Source of the DNA: Cupriavidus sp. D39
Lineage (GTDB): Bacteria > Pseudomonadota > Gammaproteobacteria > Burkholderiales > Burkholderiaceae
Direction: 5' to 3'
Assembly (NCBI RefSeq): GCF_026627925.1
Contig: NZ_JAPNLE010000009.1
Location: forward strand, 2,294,001-2,358,000
Length of the DNA: 64,000 bases
Shown here: positions 8,148 through 17,560 of the stretch, one piece after another
How the letters are laid out: each line of letters opens with the position of its first letter
How positions within the stretch are numbered: position 1 is the first letter of the stretch
Position numbers and translations under genes: made by a program
Notes under the pieces: model-generated
Seen by the model: the letters and a program-made list of their open reading frames with translations, nothing else
The model's database searches: none
What the model was told of the DNA's origin: nothing

Positions 8148-8933
8148 GTGAAAAATCCTCCAGGCCAGAATCAGGAATCCGCGAACACCAAACGCTGGGC
8201 TCGCCGCAAGGCAGCGCGCCCACAGGAACTGGTGGCTGCCGCGCTCGATCTATTCGTCGAACGCGGCTATGCGGCCACCCGGCTGGAAGATGTCGCTGCC
8301 GCGGCTGGCGTGTCCAAGGGCACGGTGTATTTGTACTTCGCTAATAAGGAGGAGCTGTTCAAGACGGTGGTGCGCGAAAACCTGGTGCCGACCCTGACCA
8401 GGGGCATCGACCTGGTGGAGAACTACCAGGGCTCGACGCCGGAGTTGCTCAGGGAACTGCTGCGCGGCTGGTGGGGTCTGGTCGGGGCAACGCCGGTAGC
8501 CGGCCTGACCAAGCTGATCATGGCCGAATCCAGCCATTTTCCTGACATTGCCCAGTTCTACCATGAGGAAGTGGTGCTGCCGGGAGATGAGTTGTTCGCG
8601 CGCGTGCTCAAGCGCGGTGTGGCGCGTGGCGAGCTGCGAGACATGCCGGCCAACCCGACCACAACGCTGATCTGCGCGCCGCTGATGTTCCTGATGCTGT
8701 GGCAGCGTGCGTTCAGCGCGTCGTCGCGCATCGAGATCGACCCCGAGGCGTTCCTCGACAACCTGCTCCAGATGTTGCTGTTCGGCCTGACCACCGGCGC
8801 GGCGCGCGATACGCCGCTGCCACCTAAGGTCGGCCCCTACGTCTGGGAACAGATACAACAAGAAGCCCTGGCACAAGCGCAGGGGCAGCAGGCCGCGCGG
8901 GAGACCCCGGCGCAGCCGCCGGAGACAGCATGA
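8148..8933 (+). CDS. TetR/AcrR-family regulator of the adjoining RND pump
   Basis: A 261-residue repressor-like protein. After a basic tail (ANTKRWARRKAARPQ), the N-terminal DNA-binding domain reads AALDLFVERGYAATRLEDVA, AAAGVSKGTVYLYF and NKEELF, a canonical TetR helix-turn-helix. The C-terminal ligand domain (about 80-230) is helical, and a Gln/Ala-rich tail follows. I chose the GTG at 8148 with GAGG about 14 bases upstream; another GTG at 8133 is possible. Its stop overlaps the adaptor start by 4 bp (ATGA), so it is the first gene of the pump operon and probably represses it until an effector binds. The AT-rich TTATTAATTAGC at 8095-8106 is a candidate promoter or operator. Confidence 0.88.
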   Translation: MKNPPGQNQESANTKRWARRKAARPQELVAAALDLFVERGYAATRLEDVAAAAGVSKGTVYLYFANKEELFKTVVRENLVPTLTRGIDLVENYQGSTPELLRELLRGWWGLVGATPVAGLTKLIMAESSHFPDIAQFYHEEVVLPGDELFARVLKRGVARGELRDMPANPTTTLICAPLMFLMLWQRAFSASSRIEIDPEAFLDNLLQMLLFGLTTGAARDTPLPPKVGPYVWEQIQQEALAQAQGQQAARETPAQPPETA

Positions 8934-10054
8934 CCCGACGCAAGAAAATCCTGATCGCCGCGGTCGCCACCATCGCGGTGATTGCCGTGCTGAGCGCCGC
9001 TGCCGCCGTGCGCAAGGCGAGCAACGGCAAGCACGGCGCTGCCCCGGCTGCCGGGGCGCCCGAGTTGGTGGAGTTCCTGCAATCCGACCTGGTCGATGCC
9101 GCTACGCAAGACTTGCGCGTGTCGCTGCCGCTCTCGGGCGGGCTGCGGGCGCTCAACCAGGCCTCGGTCAAGGCCAAGGTCTCAGGCGAGGTGCAGCAGG
9201 TGCTGGTGCGCGAGGGCGAAGCCGTGCGCGCTGGCCAGGTCATCGTGCGCATCGATGCGACCGAGTACCAGGCCAAGGTGGCGCAGGCGCGCGGGCAGAT
9301 GCTGGCGGCGCGCGGCCAGTACGAGAATTCCAGGCAGACCTTCGAGCGCAACCGCGACCTTGTGGCCAAGGGCTTTATCTCCAAGACCGCCTTCGACAGC
9401 TTCCAGAGCAACCTGGACGTGGCGCACGCCAATCTCGACGCCGCCCAAGGCGGCCTTGAAGTCGCGCAGAAAGCGCTCGCCGACACCATCGTCAAATCGC
9501 CGCTGGATGGCCTGGTGGCCGCACGCGCGGTGCAGCCGGGCGAGAAGGTCTCGCCCGACACGCGCCTGATCGACGTGGTCGACCTGCGCGCGCTGGAACT
9601 CGAGGCGCCGATCCCCATGGCGGATGTGGCTCGCGCTGCCATCGGCCAGGCGGTGCAACTCGATGTGGAAGGCAGCGGCCGCTTCGAGGGCAAGCTGGTG
9701 CGCATCAACCCGGCGGTAAGCCAGGGCACGCGCAGCATCACGGTCTATGTGCGGGTGGACAATCCCGAGGCGCGCCTGCGCGCGGGCATGTTCGCCCAGG
9801 GCGCGCTGGTGCTCGGCCACCACGCCGGCGTGGTGGCGGTGCCGGCCACGGCGGTGCGCAGCGATGGCGAGCGCGCCTTCGTCTACAGCGTGGAGAATGA
9901 CGTGCTGGCGGAACGCCAGGTCCAGCTTGGCATCCGCGACGATGCGAGCGGGCTGGTGGAAATCACCAGCGGGCTGGCCGCCGGTGCCAAGGTGGTGCGC
10001 AACAACCTCGGCACCCTTCGCGCGGGCAGCCGCGTCAAGCTGATCAAGGCGTAG
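8930..10054 (+). CDS. RND efflux periplasmic adaptor subunit
   Basis: A 374-residue membrane-fusion protein linking an inner-membrane RND pump to an outer-membrane channel. It has an N-terminal membrane anchor (residues 7-26, after the basic start MTRRKK). The first lipoyl half-motif is VSGEVQQVLVREGEAV, then comes a long alpha-hairpin (about 115-185, with GQYENSRQTFERNRDLVAKG), and the second lipoyl half is KSPLDGLVAARAVQPGE. Beta-barrel and membrane-proximal domains follow (TAVRSDGERAFVYSVENDV). It lacks a lipobox, so it is anchored by the helix. It starts inside the end of the TetR gene and is followed 12 bp later by the transporter. Confidence 0.92.
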   Translation: MTRRKKILIAAVATIAVIAVLSAAAAVRKASNGKHGAAPAAGAPELVEFLQSDLVDAATQDLRVSLPLSGGLRALNQASVKAKVSGEVQQVLVREGEAVRAGQVIVRIDATEYQAKVAQARGQMLAARGQYENSRQTFERNRDLVAKGFISKTAFDSFQSNLDVAHANLDAAQGGLEVAQKALADTIVKSPLDGLVAARAVQPGEKVSPDTRLIDVVDLRALELEAPIPMADVARAAIGQAVQLDVEGSGRFEGKLVRINPAVSQGTRSITVYVRVDNPEARLRAGMFAQGALVLGHHAGVVAVPATAVRSDGERAFVYSVENDVLAERQVQLGIRDDASGLVEITSGLAAGAKVVRNNLGTLRAGSRVKLIKA

Positions 10055-10066
10055 GAGCCCCCGCCC

Positions 10067-13000
10067 ATGTGGTTCACCCGCCTGTCCATCCACAACCCGG
10101 TGCTGGCCACCATGATGATGATGGCCTTCATCGTGATCGGCCTGTTCTCCTACCAGCGCCTGCCGGTTGACCAGTTCCCGGACATCACCTTCCCCATCGT
10201 CGTGGTGCAGACCGAGTACCCCGGCGCCGCGCCGGAATCGGTGGAGTCCGACGTCACCCGCAAGATCGAGGAAATCGTCAATACCATCTCCGGCATCGAC
10301 GAGATCTTCTCGCACTCCTACCAGGGCACCTCGGTGGTGGTGATCAAGTTCGATCTCTCCGTCGATGTGGGCCAGGCCGCGCAGGACGTGCGCGACAAGA
10401 TCGCGCTGATCCGCCCGCAGTTCCGCGACGAGGTGAAAGACCCGCGCGTGCTGCGCTACGACCCGTCGGACGCGCCGGTGTTCTACCTGTCCGTGTCGAA
10501 CGCGCCGGGCGCGCAGCGCACGCAGCGCGAGCTGACCACCATCGCCGACCAGATCGTGCGCAAGCGGCTGGAGACCGTGCGCGGCGTGGGCGCCATCAGC
10601 CTCGTTGGCGGCACCAAGCGCGAGGTCGAGATCCGCATCCGCCCCGCCCAGCTGGAGGCGCTCGGCATCGGCGTGAACCAGGTGATGGACGCCATCCGCA
10701 ACGAGAACCAGGAACTGCCCGCGGGCGAGCTGCGCTCCACCTCCACCGAGACGGTGGTGCAGATCAAGGGCCGCGTCATCACGCCGGATGCCTTCCGCCA
10801 CATCATCGTGGCGCGCCGCGCGGGCCAGCCGGTCACGCTGGAGCAGGTCGCCGACGTGCGCGACGGCGAGGAGGAGCAGGAAAGCCTGGCGATGCTGGAC
10901 GGCAAGCGTGCGCTGTTCCTGGCGGTGGTGAAGGCACAGGGCCAGAACACGGTCGACACCGTCGATGGCCTGATCAAGATGACCGACGAGGTGCGCAAGC
11001 TGGTGCCCGCAGGCGTGCAACTCGCCGTGGTCAACGACGCGGCACGCGGCATCCGCAGCAGCGTCAAGGAAGTCCGCTCCACCCTGCTCGAAGGCGCCTT
11101 CCTGACGGTGGCCATCGTCTTCCTGTTCCTCGGCTCATGGCGCAGCACGGTCATCACGGGGCTGACCTTGCCGATCGCGCTGATCGGCACGTTCGGCGTG
11201 ATGTATATGTTCGGCTTCACGCTCAACGTGATCACGCTGATGGCGCTGTCGCTGTGCGTGGGCCTGTTGATCGACGACGCCATCGTGGTGCGCGAGAACA
11301 TCGTGCGGCACAACCTGATGGGCAAGGACCATCGCACGGCGGCGCTCGACGGCACCAACGAGATCGGGCTGGCGGTGCTGGCCACCACCTTCTCCATCGT
11401 GGCCGTGTTCCTGCCGGTGGGCTTCATGGGCGGCATCATCGGCCGCTTCTTCCACCAGTTCGGCGTGACGGTGGTGGCGGCGGTGCTGATCTCCATGTTC
11501 GTCTCGTTCACCCTGGACCCGATGCTGTCCTCGGTCTGGCACGACCCCGACCTGCACGGCACCGGCAACAAGAAAAGCCTGTACGGCCGCACCGTGGGCC
11601 GCATGCTGGACTGGTTCTCGGCGCGCATGGATGCGCTCGGCCACGGCTATGGCTCGATGCTGGGCTGGGCGCTCAAGCACCGGCTGGCCACCGCCATCAT
11701 CGCGGCGGTGACGTTCTTCGGCAGCTTTGCGCTGGTGCCGCTGATCGGCACCGAGTTCGTGCCTGCCGCCGACCTCGGCGAAACGCAGGTGGGCTTCACC
11801 ACGCCGGTGGGCACATCGCTTGCAGTTACCGAAGCCAAGGTCAGGCAGGTGCAGGCCGCGCTCAAGGCCTTCCCCGAGGTGGCCTACACCTACGCAACCA
11901 TCAATTCGGGCAATACCTCCGGGCGCAACAACGCGCTGGTGTCGGTGCGCCTGACCGAGCGCCGCGCGCGCAAGCTCACCACCACGCAGCTCAACCCGAT
12001 GATCCGCGAGCGCATGGCCAGCATCGCCGGCATTACGCTGACCATGGTCGGCATGCCGGACGGTGCCGGCGGCCAGAAGGCACTGCAGGTCTCGATCCAG
12101 GGCGACGACCTGGAAACACTGCGGCGCCTGTCGCTGGAAGCCAGCCGGCGCATGGCCGCGGTGCGCGGCCTGACCGACCTCGACTCCAGCATGAAGGACG
12201 ACCGCCCCACGGTGGAAGTGCGCATCCGCCGCGAGCTGGCGTCCGACCTGGGCGTGGGCATCGTGCAGATCGGCAACGCGCTGCGCCCGTTGCTGGCCGG
12301 CGACGCCATCAGCTCATGGCGCGCGCCCGACGACCAGAACTATGACGTACGCGTGCGCCTGCCCAAGGACGCCCGCACCGGCATGGCCGACCTGAGCGCG
12401 CTGATGATCGCCAGCAGCCAGAACAACACGGATGGCTCGCCGCGCATGGTGCCGCTGCGCCAAATCGCGGAACTGATCCCGACCACCGGCGCCAACCAGA
12501 TCAGCCGGCGCGACCTCTCCCGCGAAGTGGAGCTGACCGCCAATACCGCGGGCCGCTCGCAGGGCGAGGTGGCACGCGAAGTCAAGGCGGCGCTGGACGG
12601 GATGAACTGGCCTGCCGGCTACAAGTACCGCTTCGGCGGCTCCACCAAGTCGATGAACGAATCGTTCGGCTTCGCGGTGTCGGCGCTGGCGCTGGCGGTG
12701 ATCTTCATCTACATGATCCTGGCCTCGCAGTTCGCCAGCTTCTTCCAGCCGATCGCCATCATGACCTCGCTGCCGCTCACGCTGGTGGGCGTGTTCGCGG
12801 CGCTGCTGCTGTTCCGCTCCACGCTGAACATGTTCTCCATCATCGGCTTCATCATGCTGATGGGGCTGGTGACCAAGAACGCCATCCTGCTGGTGGATTT
12901 CGCCAACCAGGCCCGGCGCGGCGCCGACGGACAGCCGCCGATGTCGCGCGAGGCCGCGCTGATCGCAGCCGCGCGCGTGCGGCTGCGGCCGATCCTGATG

Positions 13001-13273
13001 ACCACGCTGGCCATGATCTTCGGCATGGTGCCGCTGGCCTTCAGCCTGGGCGAAGGCGCCGAGCAACGCGCACCGATGGGCCAGACGGTGATCGGCGGCA
13101 TCATCACCTCGTCGATCCTGACCCTGGTGGTAGTGCCGGTGATCTATACGTACCTCGACGACTTCAGCGCGTGGCTGGGCCGCAAGTGGCGCGGCAAGCA
13201 AGCCGTGGCGACTCCCGCCACCGCGCCCGAAGCCGGCGACACAGCGGCGCACAAGCCAGCAAGCGCGGAATGA
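10067..13273 (+). CDS. RND-family efflux transporter permease
   Basis: A proton-driven inner-membrane pump of 1068 residues, the full family length (AcrB/MexB type, HAE1-like). It begins MWFTRLSIHNPVLATMM, with transmembrane segment 1, followed by the large periplasmic loop (PDITFPIVVVQTEYPGAAPE). The paired aspartates of the proton relay are D403 and D404 in GLLIDDAIVVREN. The second half repeats the fold (ASQFASFFQPIAIM, then GLVTKNAILLVDFANQAR and EGAEQRAPMG). It completes a TetR-adaptor-transporter operon. No outer-membrane factor gene follows directly; a TolC-family gene lies 1.4 kb further on, after two unrelated genes. The substrate cannot be told from sequence. Confidence 0.93.
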   Translation: MWFTRLSIHNPVLATMMMMAFIVIGLFSYQRLPVDQFPDITFPIVVVQTEYPGAAPESVESDVTRKIEEIVNTISGIDEIFSHSYQGTSVVVIKFDLSVDVGQAAQDVRDKIALIRPQFRDEVKDPRVLRYDPSDAPVFYLSVSNAPGAQRTQRELTTIADQIVRKRLETVRGVGAISLVGGTKREVEIRIRPAQLEALGIGVNQVMDAIRNENQELPAGELRSTSTETVVQIKGRVITPDAFRHIIVARRAGQPVTLEQVADVRDGEEEQESLAMLDGKRALFLAVVKAQGQNTVDTVDGLIKMTDEVRKLVPAGVQLAVVNDAARGIRSSVKEVRSTLLEGAFLTVAIVFLFLGSWRSTVITGLTLPIALIGTFGVMYMFGFTLNVITLMALSLCVGLLIDDAIVVRENIVRHNLMGKDHRTAALDGTNEIGLAVLATTFSIVAVFLPVGFMGGIIGRFFHQFGVTVVAAVLISMFVSFTLDPMLSSVWHDPDLHGTGNKKSLYGRTVGRMLDWFSARMDALGHGYGSMLGWALKHRLATAIIAAVTFFGSFALVPLIGTEFVPAADLGETQVGFTTPVGTSLAVTEAKVRQVQAALKAFPEVAYTYATINSGNTSGRNNALVSVRLTERRARKLTTTQLNPMIRERMASIAGITLTMVGMPDGAGGQKALQVSIQGDDLETLRRLSLEASRRMAAVRGLTDLDSSMKDDRPTVEVRIRRELASDLGVGIVQIGNALRPLLAGDAISSWRAPDDQNYDVRVRLPKDARTGMADLSALMIASSQNNTDGSPRMVPLRQIAELIPTTGANQISRRDLSREVELTANTAGRSQGEVAREVKAALDGMNWPAGYKYRFGGSTKSMNESFGFAVSALALAVIFIYMILASQFASFFQPIAIMTSLPLTLVGVFAALLLFRSTLNMFSIIGFIMLMGLVTKNAILLVDFANQARRGADGQPPMSREAALIAAARVRLRPILMTTLAMIFGMVPLAFSLGEGAEQRAPMGQTVIGGIITSSILTLVVVPVIYTYLDDFSAWLGRKWRGKQAVATPATAPEAGDTAAHKPASAE

Positions 13274-13373
13274 GGCAAGCCGCCCCAAAAGCCCTGAGAA
13301 GGCCGGGAGTCAGCCCGGAATGGCGCAGCCATGGCCGGACTGCGGCATCGAGGCCACAACCTGGGCGACGCGC

Positions 13374-13404
13374 TTGGGCAAGTGTCTTGGCGCGGGGTTA
13401 AAAT
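13374..13404 (+). promoter_or_regulatory. Candidate sigma70 promoter before the pcm-like gene
   Basis: TTGGGC (13374-13379) and TAAAAT (13399-13404), separated by 19 bp, lie about 90 bp before the start of the methyltransferase gene. The -10 box is good and the spacing is slightly long. Confidence 0.35.
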
Positions 13405-13492
13405 GTTAGGTTTGACGGATTTCCCCGGCCCCTGGCACCGCGCGGCCGGAACTCTGAACTGATTAGCGGTTGGCATTGGAAGGAATGGCAAG

Positions 13493-14146
13493 ATGGACCT
13501 CGAGAAAGCCCGATTCAATATGATCGAACAGCAAATCCGCCCCTGGGATGTGCTGGATCAGGAAATCCTGGACCTGCTGGCGGTAGTCAAGCGGGAACAG
13601 TTCGTGCCGCAGGCCTACGCCGCGCTGGCCTTCGTCGACATGGAAATCCCGCTGCCGGGCGGCCAGAACATGCTGGCCCCGCGCGTGGAAGCCCGCATCC
13701 TGCAGGACCTGGCCGTGCGCAAGCATGAGCAAGTGCTGGAAATCGGCGCCGGCTCCGGCTACATGGCCGCCCTGCTCGCTCACCGCGCGCGCCACGTGCT
13801 GACCGTGGACATCCTGCCGGAGCTGGCAGAGCTGGCCCGCAAAAACCTGGCCGACGCGGGCGTAACCAATGTCGACGTGGCCCAAGGCAATGCCGCCACC
13901 GGCTGGGCCGCGAGCGCCCCGTACGACGTGATCTGCATTTCCGGCGCGCTGCCCTCGGTGCCCGCGTCCATCCTGTCGCAAGTCAAGGTTGGCGGGCGCA
14001 TCGCCGCCTTCGTCGGCGCGCTGCCGGCCATGGAAGCGCAGATCATCACGCGCGTCAGCGAGACCGAGTACAAGACCCTCAACCTGTTCGAGACCGCCGT
14101 CACGCCGCTGATGGGCGCCGAGCAGCCGTCGCGCTTCCAATTCTGA
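13493..14146 (+). CDS. Protein-L-isoaspartate O-methyltransferase-like protein
   Basis: A 217-residue class I SAM-dependent methyltransferase related to PCMT, which repairs isoaspartyl residues in aged proteins. It opens with LEKARFNMIEQQIRPWDVLD. The region before the SAM site is PLPGGQNMLAPRVEARILQDL, where classical PCMT has the GxxxSxP type of substrate loop, so specificity may differ. SAM motif I is VLEIGAGSGYMAALLA (about 81-96), followed by VDILPELAELARKNL. The start has GGAATGGCAAG upstream. The neighbouring rhodanese and TolC genes run in the same direction, an arrangement common in this bacterial family. Repair activity itself is not certain. Confidence 0.85.
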   Translation: MDLEKARFNMIEQQIRPWDVLDQEILDLLAVVKREQFVPQAYAALAFVDMEIPLPGGQNMLAPRVEARILQDLAVRKHEQVLEIGAGSGYMAALLAHRARHVLTVDILPELAELARKNLADAGVTNVDVAQGNAATGWAASAPYDVICISGALPSVPASILSQVKVGGRIAAFVGALPAMEAQIITRVSETEYKTLNLFETAVTPLMGAEQPSRFQF

Positions 14147-14160
14147 GCGGGAAACAAGAC

Positions 14161-14484
14161 ATGCAGGTAATCAACGCCCCCGAACTGATGCACTGGCTGG
14201 CGGATGCCAGCCGGCCGCAGCCGGTGTTGCTCGACGTACGCGAAGGCTGGGAGGTGCAGACCTGCGCCATGCCCGGCATCACGCATATCCCGATGGGCCA
14301 GATCCCGGCACGCGCCGGCGAGCTCGACGAAGACGCCGACATTGTCTGCATCTGCCATCACGGCGCGCGCAGCATGCAGGTGGCAAGCTTCCTCGAGCGT
14401 CAAGGCTTTGCCAAGGTCTATAACCTGACGGGCGGCGTCCACGCGTGGGCCGAGCAGGTCGACCCGGCAATGCCGAAGTACTGA
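14161..14484 (+). CDS. Rhodanese-like domain protein
   Basis: A single-domain rhodanese of 107 residues (cytoplasmic, GlpE-like size) that can carry a sulfane sulfur on a cysteine. It shows LLDVREGWEVQ (25-33 region), the active-site loop C65-H-H-G-A-R-S and the C-terminal YNLTGGVHAWA. The start has GCGGGAAACAAG 14 bases after the preceding gene's stop, so both are probably on one transcript. The acceptor and the physiological role are unknown. Confidence 0.9.
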   Translation: MQVINAPELMHWLADASRPQPVLLDVREGWEVQTCAMPGITHIPMGQIPARAGELDEDADIVCICHHGARSMQVASFLERQGFAKVYNLTGGVHAWAEQVDPAMPKY

Positions 14485-14502
14485 GCACCACGATCACGAA
14501 CA

Positions 14503-14535
14503 GCACTACCAGCATCACCAGCATCACCAGCACCA
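14503..14535 (+). repeat. Short imperfect tandem repeat (CATCACCAG-like units)
   Basis: About four imperfect 9-bp units (TACCAGCAT, CACCAGCAT, CACCAGCAC) follow the rhodanese stop in the gap before tolC. It lies in non-coding DNA and has no obvious function; it is a possible slippage site. Confidence 0.5.
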
Positions 14536-14632
14536 ATCTCAAGGCGCCGGCTTCCCGCGGCGCCAATTCCCTTGAACGCTGATCGTTAGAAACGTTAGCC
14601 GCGCGCCCGGTGCCCGGCAGACTGGAGATGTC

Positions 14633-16121
14633 ATGAGGTTTGCGCTTTTCCCTGCGCGGGGCGTGCCCAAGACGCGCCTGGCACTGACGGGTTCCCTGCT
14701 TGCGCTGCTGCACCTGCCGGCCGCGCATGGCGCCGACCTGCTCCAGGTCTACCGCGATGCACAGGCCAACGACGCGCAGTTCGCCAGCGCGCGCGCGCAA
14801 CTGGTGGCCAGCCAGGAAAAGCTGCCCCAGGGGCGTTCGGGCTTGCTGCCGCAAATCAATGGCACGGTCGGCGCCACGCGGACCAAGATCGAGCAATCGG
14901 CACCCATCTCCGGCGACCGCTTTATCAACGGCAACAACTGGGCACTGCAACTCACCCAGCCGCTGTTCCGCTGGGACCGCTGGGAAACCTACAAGCAAGG
15001 CGAGCTGGCGGCGCTGGCCGGCGAGGTAACCTTCAGCCAGGCGCAGCTCGACCTGATCACCCGCACCTCCCAGGCTTACTTCGACGTGCTGGCCGCGCAG
15101 GACAACCTCTACCTCGCCGGCGCGCAGAAGAAGGCCATCGGCGAGCAACTCGCACAGGCCAAGCGCAACTTCGAAGTGGGCACGGCGACCATCACCGACG
15201 CCAACGATGCGCAGGCCCGCTACGACCTCGCCACCTCGACCGAGATCGCAGCGCAGAGCGACCTGGAAATCCGGCGCGCCAACCTGCAGCAGATCACCAG
15301 CAAGCCGGTTGACGAACTACTGGGATTGCGCACTGCCGCCACGCTTCCCGGTCCGCAGCCGGCCGATGTGAACACCTGGGCCAGCCAGGCGGAGAACACC
15401 AATCCGCAAGTCGGCCTGGCCCGCTACAACCTCGACACCGCGCAACGCGAGTACAACAAGGCGCGGGCCGGCCACCTGCCCTCCGTCGACCTGGTGGCCT
15501 CGTACGGTTTCAACAAGCTCCACCGGTAGCGCGGTCCAGACCGTCAACATCAGCAACCGCTACAACAGCGCCCAGATCGGCGTACAGCTCAACGTGCCGA
15601 TCTACAGCGGCGGCCAGATCCAGTCGCGCGTGCGTGAAACCGCGGCGCTGGCCGACAAGGCCGCCAGCGACCTCGAGTTTGCACGCCGCACCGCCGCCCA
15701 GAACGCGCGGCAAACCTACTCCGGCGTGTCCAACGGCCTCGCCCAGGTCAAGGCCCTGGAAGCCGCCGAGCACTCCGCCCAGAGCGCGGTGGAATCCAAC
15801 CAGCTCGGCTACGAAGTCGGCGTGCGCATCAACATCGACGTGCTGAACGCCGAAGCGCAGTTGTTCTCCACCCGCCGCGACCTGGCCAAGGCGCGCTACG
15901 ACACCATCATGAACGGGCTGCGCCTGAAGGCCGCTACCGGCGCGCTGACCGAGGACGATGTGGTGCAGATCAACACGCTGCTGACCTCAAGCCCGGGCTC
16001 GATGTACAAGCTGCCGGAGAAGGTCAAGCTTGGCACGGCATCGCCGGCAGGCACGCCAGCCGTAAAGCGCCCTGCCACACGCAAGGAAGCCATTGCCGGA
16101 GCGCCCGCGCCGCGCAGCTGA
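14633..16121 (+). CDS. tolC: TolC-family outer membrane efflux channel (frameshifted)
   Basis: An outer-membrane channel that pairs with adaptor and transporter in tripartite efflux or type I secretion. The first frame has a signal peptide (residues 1-34, ending AAHGA), then the TolC repeats ADLLQVYRDAQANDAQF, TQPLFRWDRWETYKQGE and QAYFDVLAAQDNLYLAGAQ. It breaks at a TAG (15527-15529). The rest of the protein follows in the next frame from STGSAVQTVNISNR through VPIYSGGQIQSRVRE and GYEVGVRINIDVLNAEAQLF. Removing one base at about 15518 (AAG C TCC ACC) restores a 495-residue protein of normal family length. The break is probably a sequence error. The start has GGAGATGTC just upstream. Confidence 0.88.
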
Positions 16122-16230
16122 ACGCGGAACACCAAGCACCGATCGGCAATCGGTATCGGCCGAAAACCAAAACGCCGCGGCTTCGACCGCGTCCAGCTTG
16201 CGGACAAACCTGCGATGTGGCCGGTTTGCT

Positions 16231-16256
16231 CCCCTCTCCTACTTGTGGGAGAGGGG
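16231..16256. repeat. CCCTCTCC-type inverted repeat, copy 1
   Basis: CCCCTCTCC (16231-16239) pairs with GGAGAGGGG (16248-16256) around an 8-nt loop. It resembles the short dispersed palindromes of high-GC proteobacterial intergenic regions. A related copy lies 100 bp downstream. Confidence 0.6.
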
Positions 16257-16339
16257 CCGGGGAGAGGGCGGGCGCTCGTTACGCCGTCGTGCTGGATAAA
16301 ACAATTGGCTCCGCTTCCGGTGGCTCCTAGCCAAACCGC

Positions 16340-16363
16340 CCCTCTCCCCATGAGGGGAGAGGG
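16340..16363. repeat. CCCTCTCC-type inverted repeat, copy 2
   Basis: CCCTCTCCCC (16340-16349) pairs with GGGGAGAGGG (16354-16363) around a 4-nt loop. It is a perfect 10-bp stem of the same sequence family as the upstream copy. Confidence 0.6.
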
Positions 16364-16414
16364 AGTGACAGCCGTCGTCATTGCGAACGGCATTGGCGCG
16401 TCCGGTCGGCTTCG

Positions 16415-16440
16415 GCCAATGCCAATGCCAATGCCAATGC
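16415..16440 (+). repeat. GCCAAT hexanucleotide microsatellite
   Basis: Four exact copies of GCCAAT occur in tandem (16415-16438), followed by GC. The tract lies between genes and is a candidate variable-number tract for strain comparison. Confidence 0.75.
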
Positions 16441-16506
16441 CCCTGGTTTGTCATTAATCTCGCCGCGGCTTCGACGGCGGCGTTTTGCTTGCTGGCTTAG
16501 CCTGGC

Positions 16507-17361
16507 TCAGTTAGCCCTTGTACGCGACTCCACGTTGAGCAACTGCCAGCGAATAGCCGAAGCGTCCGCCGGCGGGTTCTCCACCCGCGTCTCGCGCACC
16601 CGCAGGGTGTACGCCACGCCCGGCTCGAAATCCAACCCCTCGATCGGGCCATACCAGAGCGTCCATGGCGCATTGGGGTTGTCGCGCACGCGATAGCAGG
16701 TCTGCCGGCCCATGCCCGAGCACTCCACCCGCTGCGAATCCACGTACACCGTCTTCTCCACGCCGCCGGCGGCCGCCTGCGCATCCATCTTCGCGCCGCG
16801 CCGGCCCACGCCCTCCCGCTCGACGAACTGCAGCAGATCCCCGTCAACGGTCTTCCAGATGATCTGCCGCCCCGTCGAGCCGGCCGACGGCTGCGTGCCC
16901 ACGGTGGTAAACGGCGACTGCATCGCCTTGAGCAGCGCACTCTCCAGCTCCCCGCTCGGCGCAATGCAAGCCATGCGGGTTCCCGCCAGCCTGTCGAATC
17001 GCATGCCCGTCGCCGTCTTGCCATAGCCACCGGTAAAGCGATTGCAGCCGCTGTAGCCGCTCACCGTGCCCTGCGCGGAATCGATCCCGCCATTGAACTC
17101 AAAAATGATCGGCTGGCCATTGTCGCCATGCGGAATGGATTTCAGCGTGCCATCGGCCTGCTGCCAGCGCACCAGCTCCCAGCGGCTGGGGCCGCCGGTC
17201 TGGGCCTGGTTCAGGCTGACGCCCGCACCCGGCGAATCCGGCGCGGGCGAGGTGGCACAGGCGCCCAGGGCGGCGGCGAGCACCGCCGCCGCCGCGGCCC
17301 GCGCTGCGAGCGCGCCGGGTGAAAGACGGGCTGGACGGATAGGACGAATCATTCTCGGCAT
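16507..17361 (-). CDS. META and DUF4377 domain lipoprotein
   Basis: A 284-residue exported protein. A basic, Arg-rich start and an Ala-rich hydrophobic stretch end in a lipobox at C35 (ALGAC). Residues 55-165 form a META/HslJ domain (WELVRWQQADGTLKS, SGYSGCNRFTGGYG, LAGTRMACIA). Residues 190-284 match the DUF4377 module often fused to it (VDSQRVECSGMGRQTCYRV, PWTLWYGPIEGLDFEPGVAYTLRV). The META family is linked to heat-shock response and secreted proteins of unclear biochemistry. It is convergent with tolC and precedes waaA in the leftward block but is separated from it by 200 bp. Confidence 0.88.
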   Translation of the reverse strand: MPRMIRPIRPARLSPGALAARAAAAAVLAAALGACATSPAPDSPGAGVSLNQAQTGGPSRWELVRWQQADGTLKSIPHGDNGQPIIFEFNGGIDSAQGTVSGYSGCNRFTGGYGKTATGMRFDRLAGTRMACIAPSGELESALLKAMQSPFTTVGTQPSAGSTGRQIIWKTVDGDLLQFVEREGVGRRGAKMDAQAAAGGVEKTVYVDSQRVECSGMGRQTCYRVRDNPNAPWTLWYGPIEGLDFEPGVAYTLRVRETRVENPPADASAIRWQLLNVESRTRAN

Positions 17362-17560
17362 CTGGAAGCTCCTGGTAGGCGGCGCGCGGCTTGATCGGCC
17401 CGCACCGCTCGGCGGCAGCTCGCAGGCCCGGTAGGACCGCGAGTCTGGCCCTCACGCGGGATAGTTTAACAACTGCGGGGGGCGGGGGACATCGGGCGGG
17501 GGCCTACAAGTTCCGCAGGCGGCGGCAACGAAAAAATACGTCGCTGCCGTACAGAACTGC

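Larger units (their letters stand above)
16122..16506. other. 385-bp non-coding gap holding inverted and tandem repeats
   Basis: The gap between the convergent tolC and META-lipoprotein genes has no credible gene. It carries two CCCTCTCC-type hairpins and a GCCAAT microsatellite, listed separately. The first hairpin may help end tolC transcription, although neither has a proper T tract. Confidence 0.6.

Noticed and set aside
9182..11020. Long leftward open frame (612 codons) opposite the RND adaptor/transporter
   Set aside because: It lies wholly antisense to two well-conserved genes, is His/Arg-rich and low-complexity, and reflects the high GC at third codon positions.
16415..16440. CRISPR-like array
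   Set aside because: The units are only 6 bp and directly abutting; there are no spacers and no cas genes in the window.
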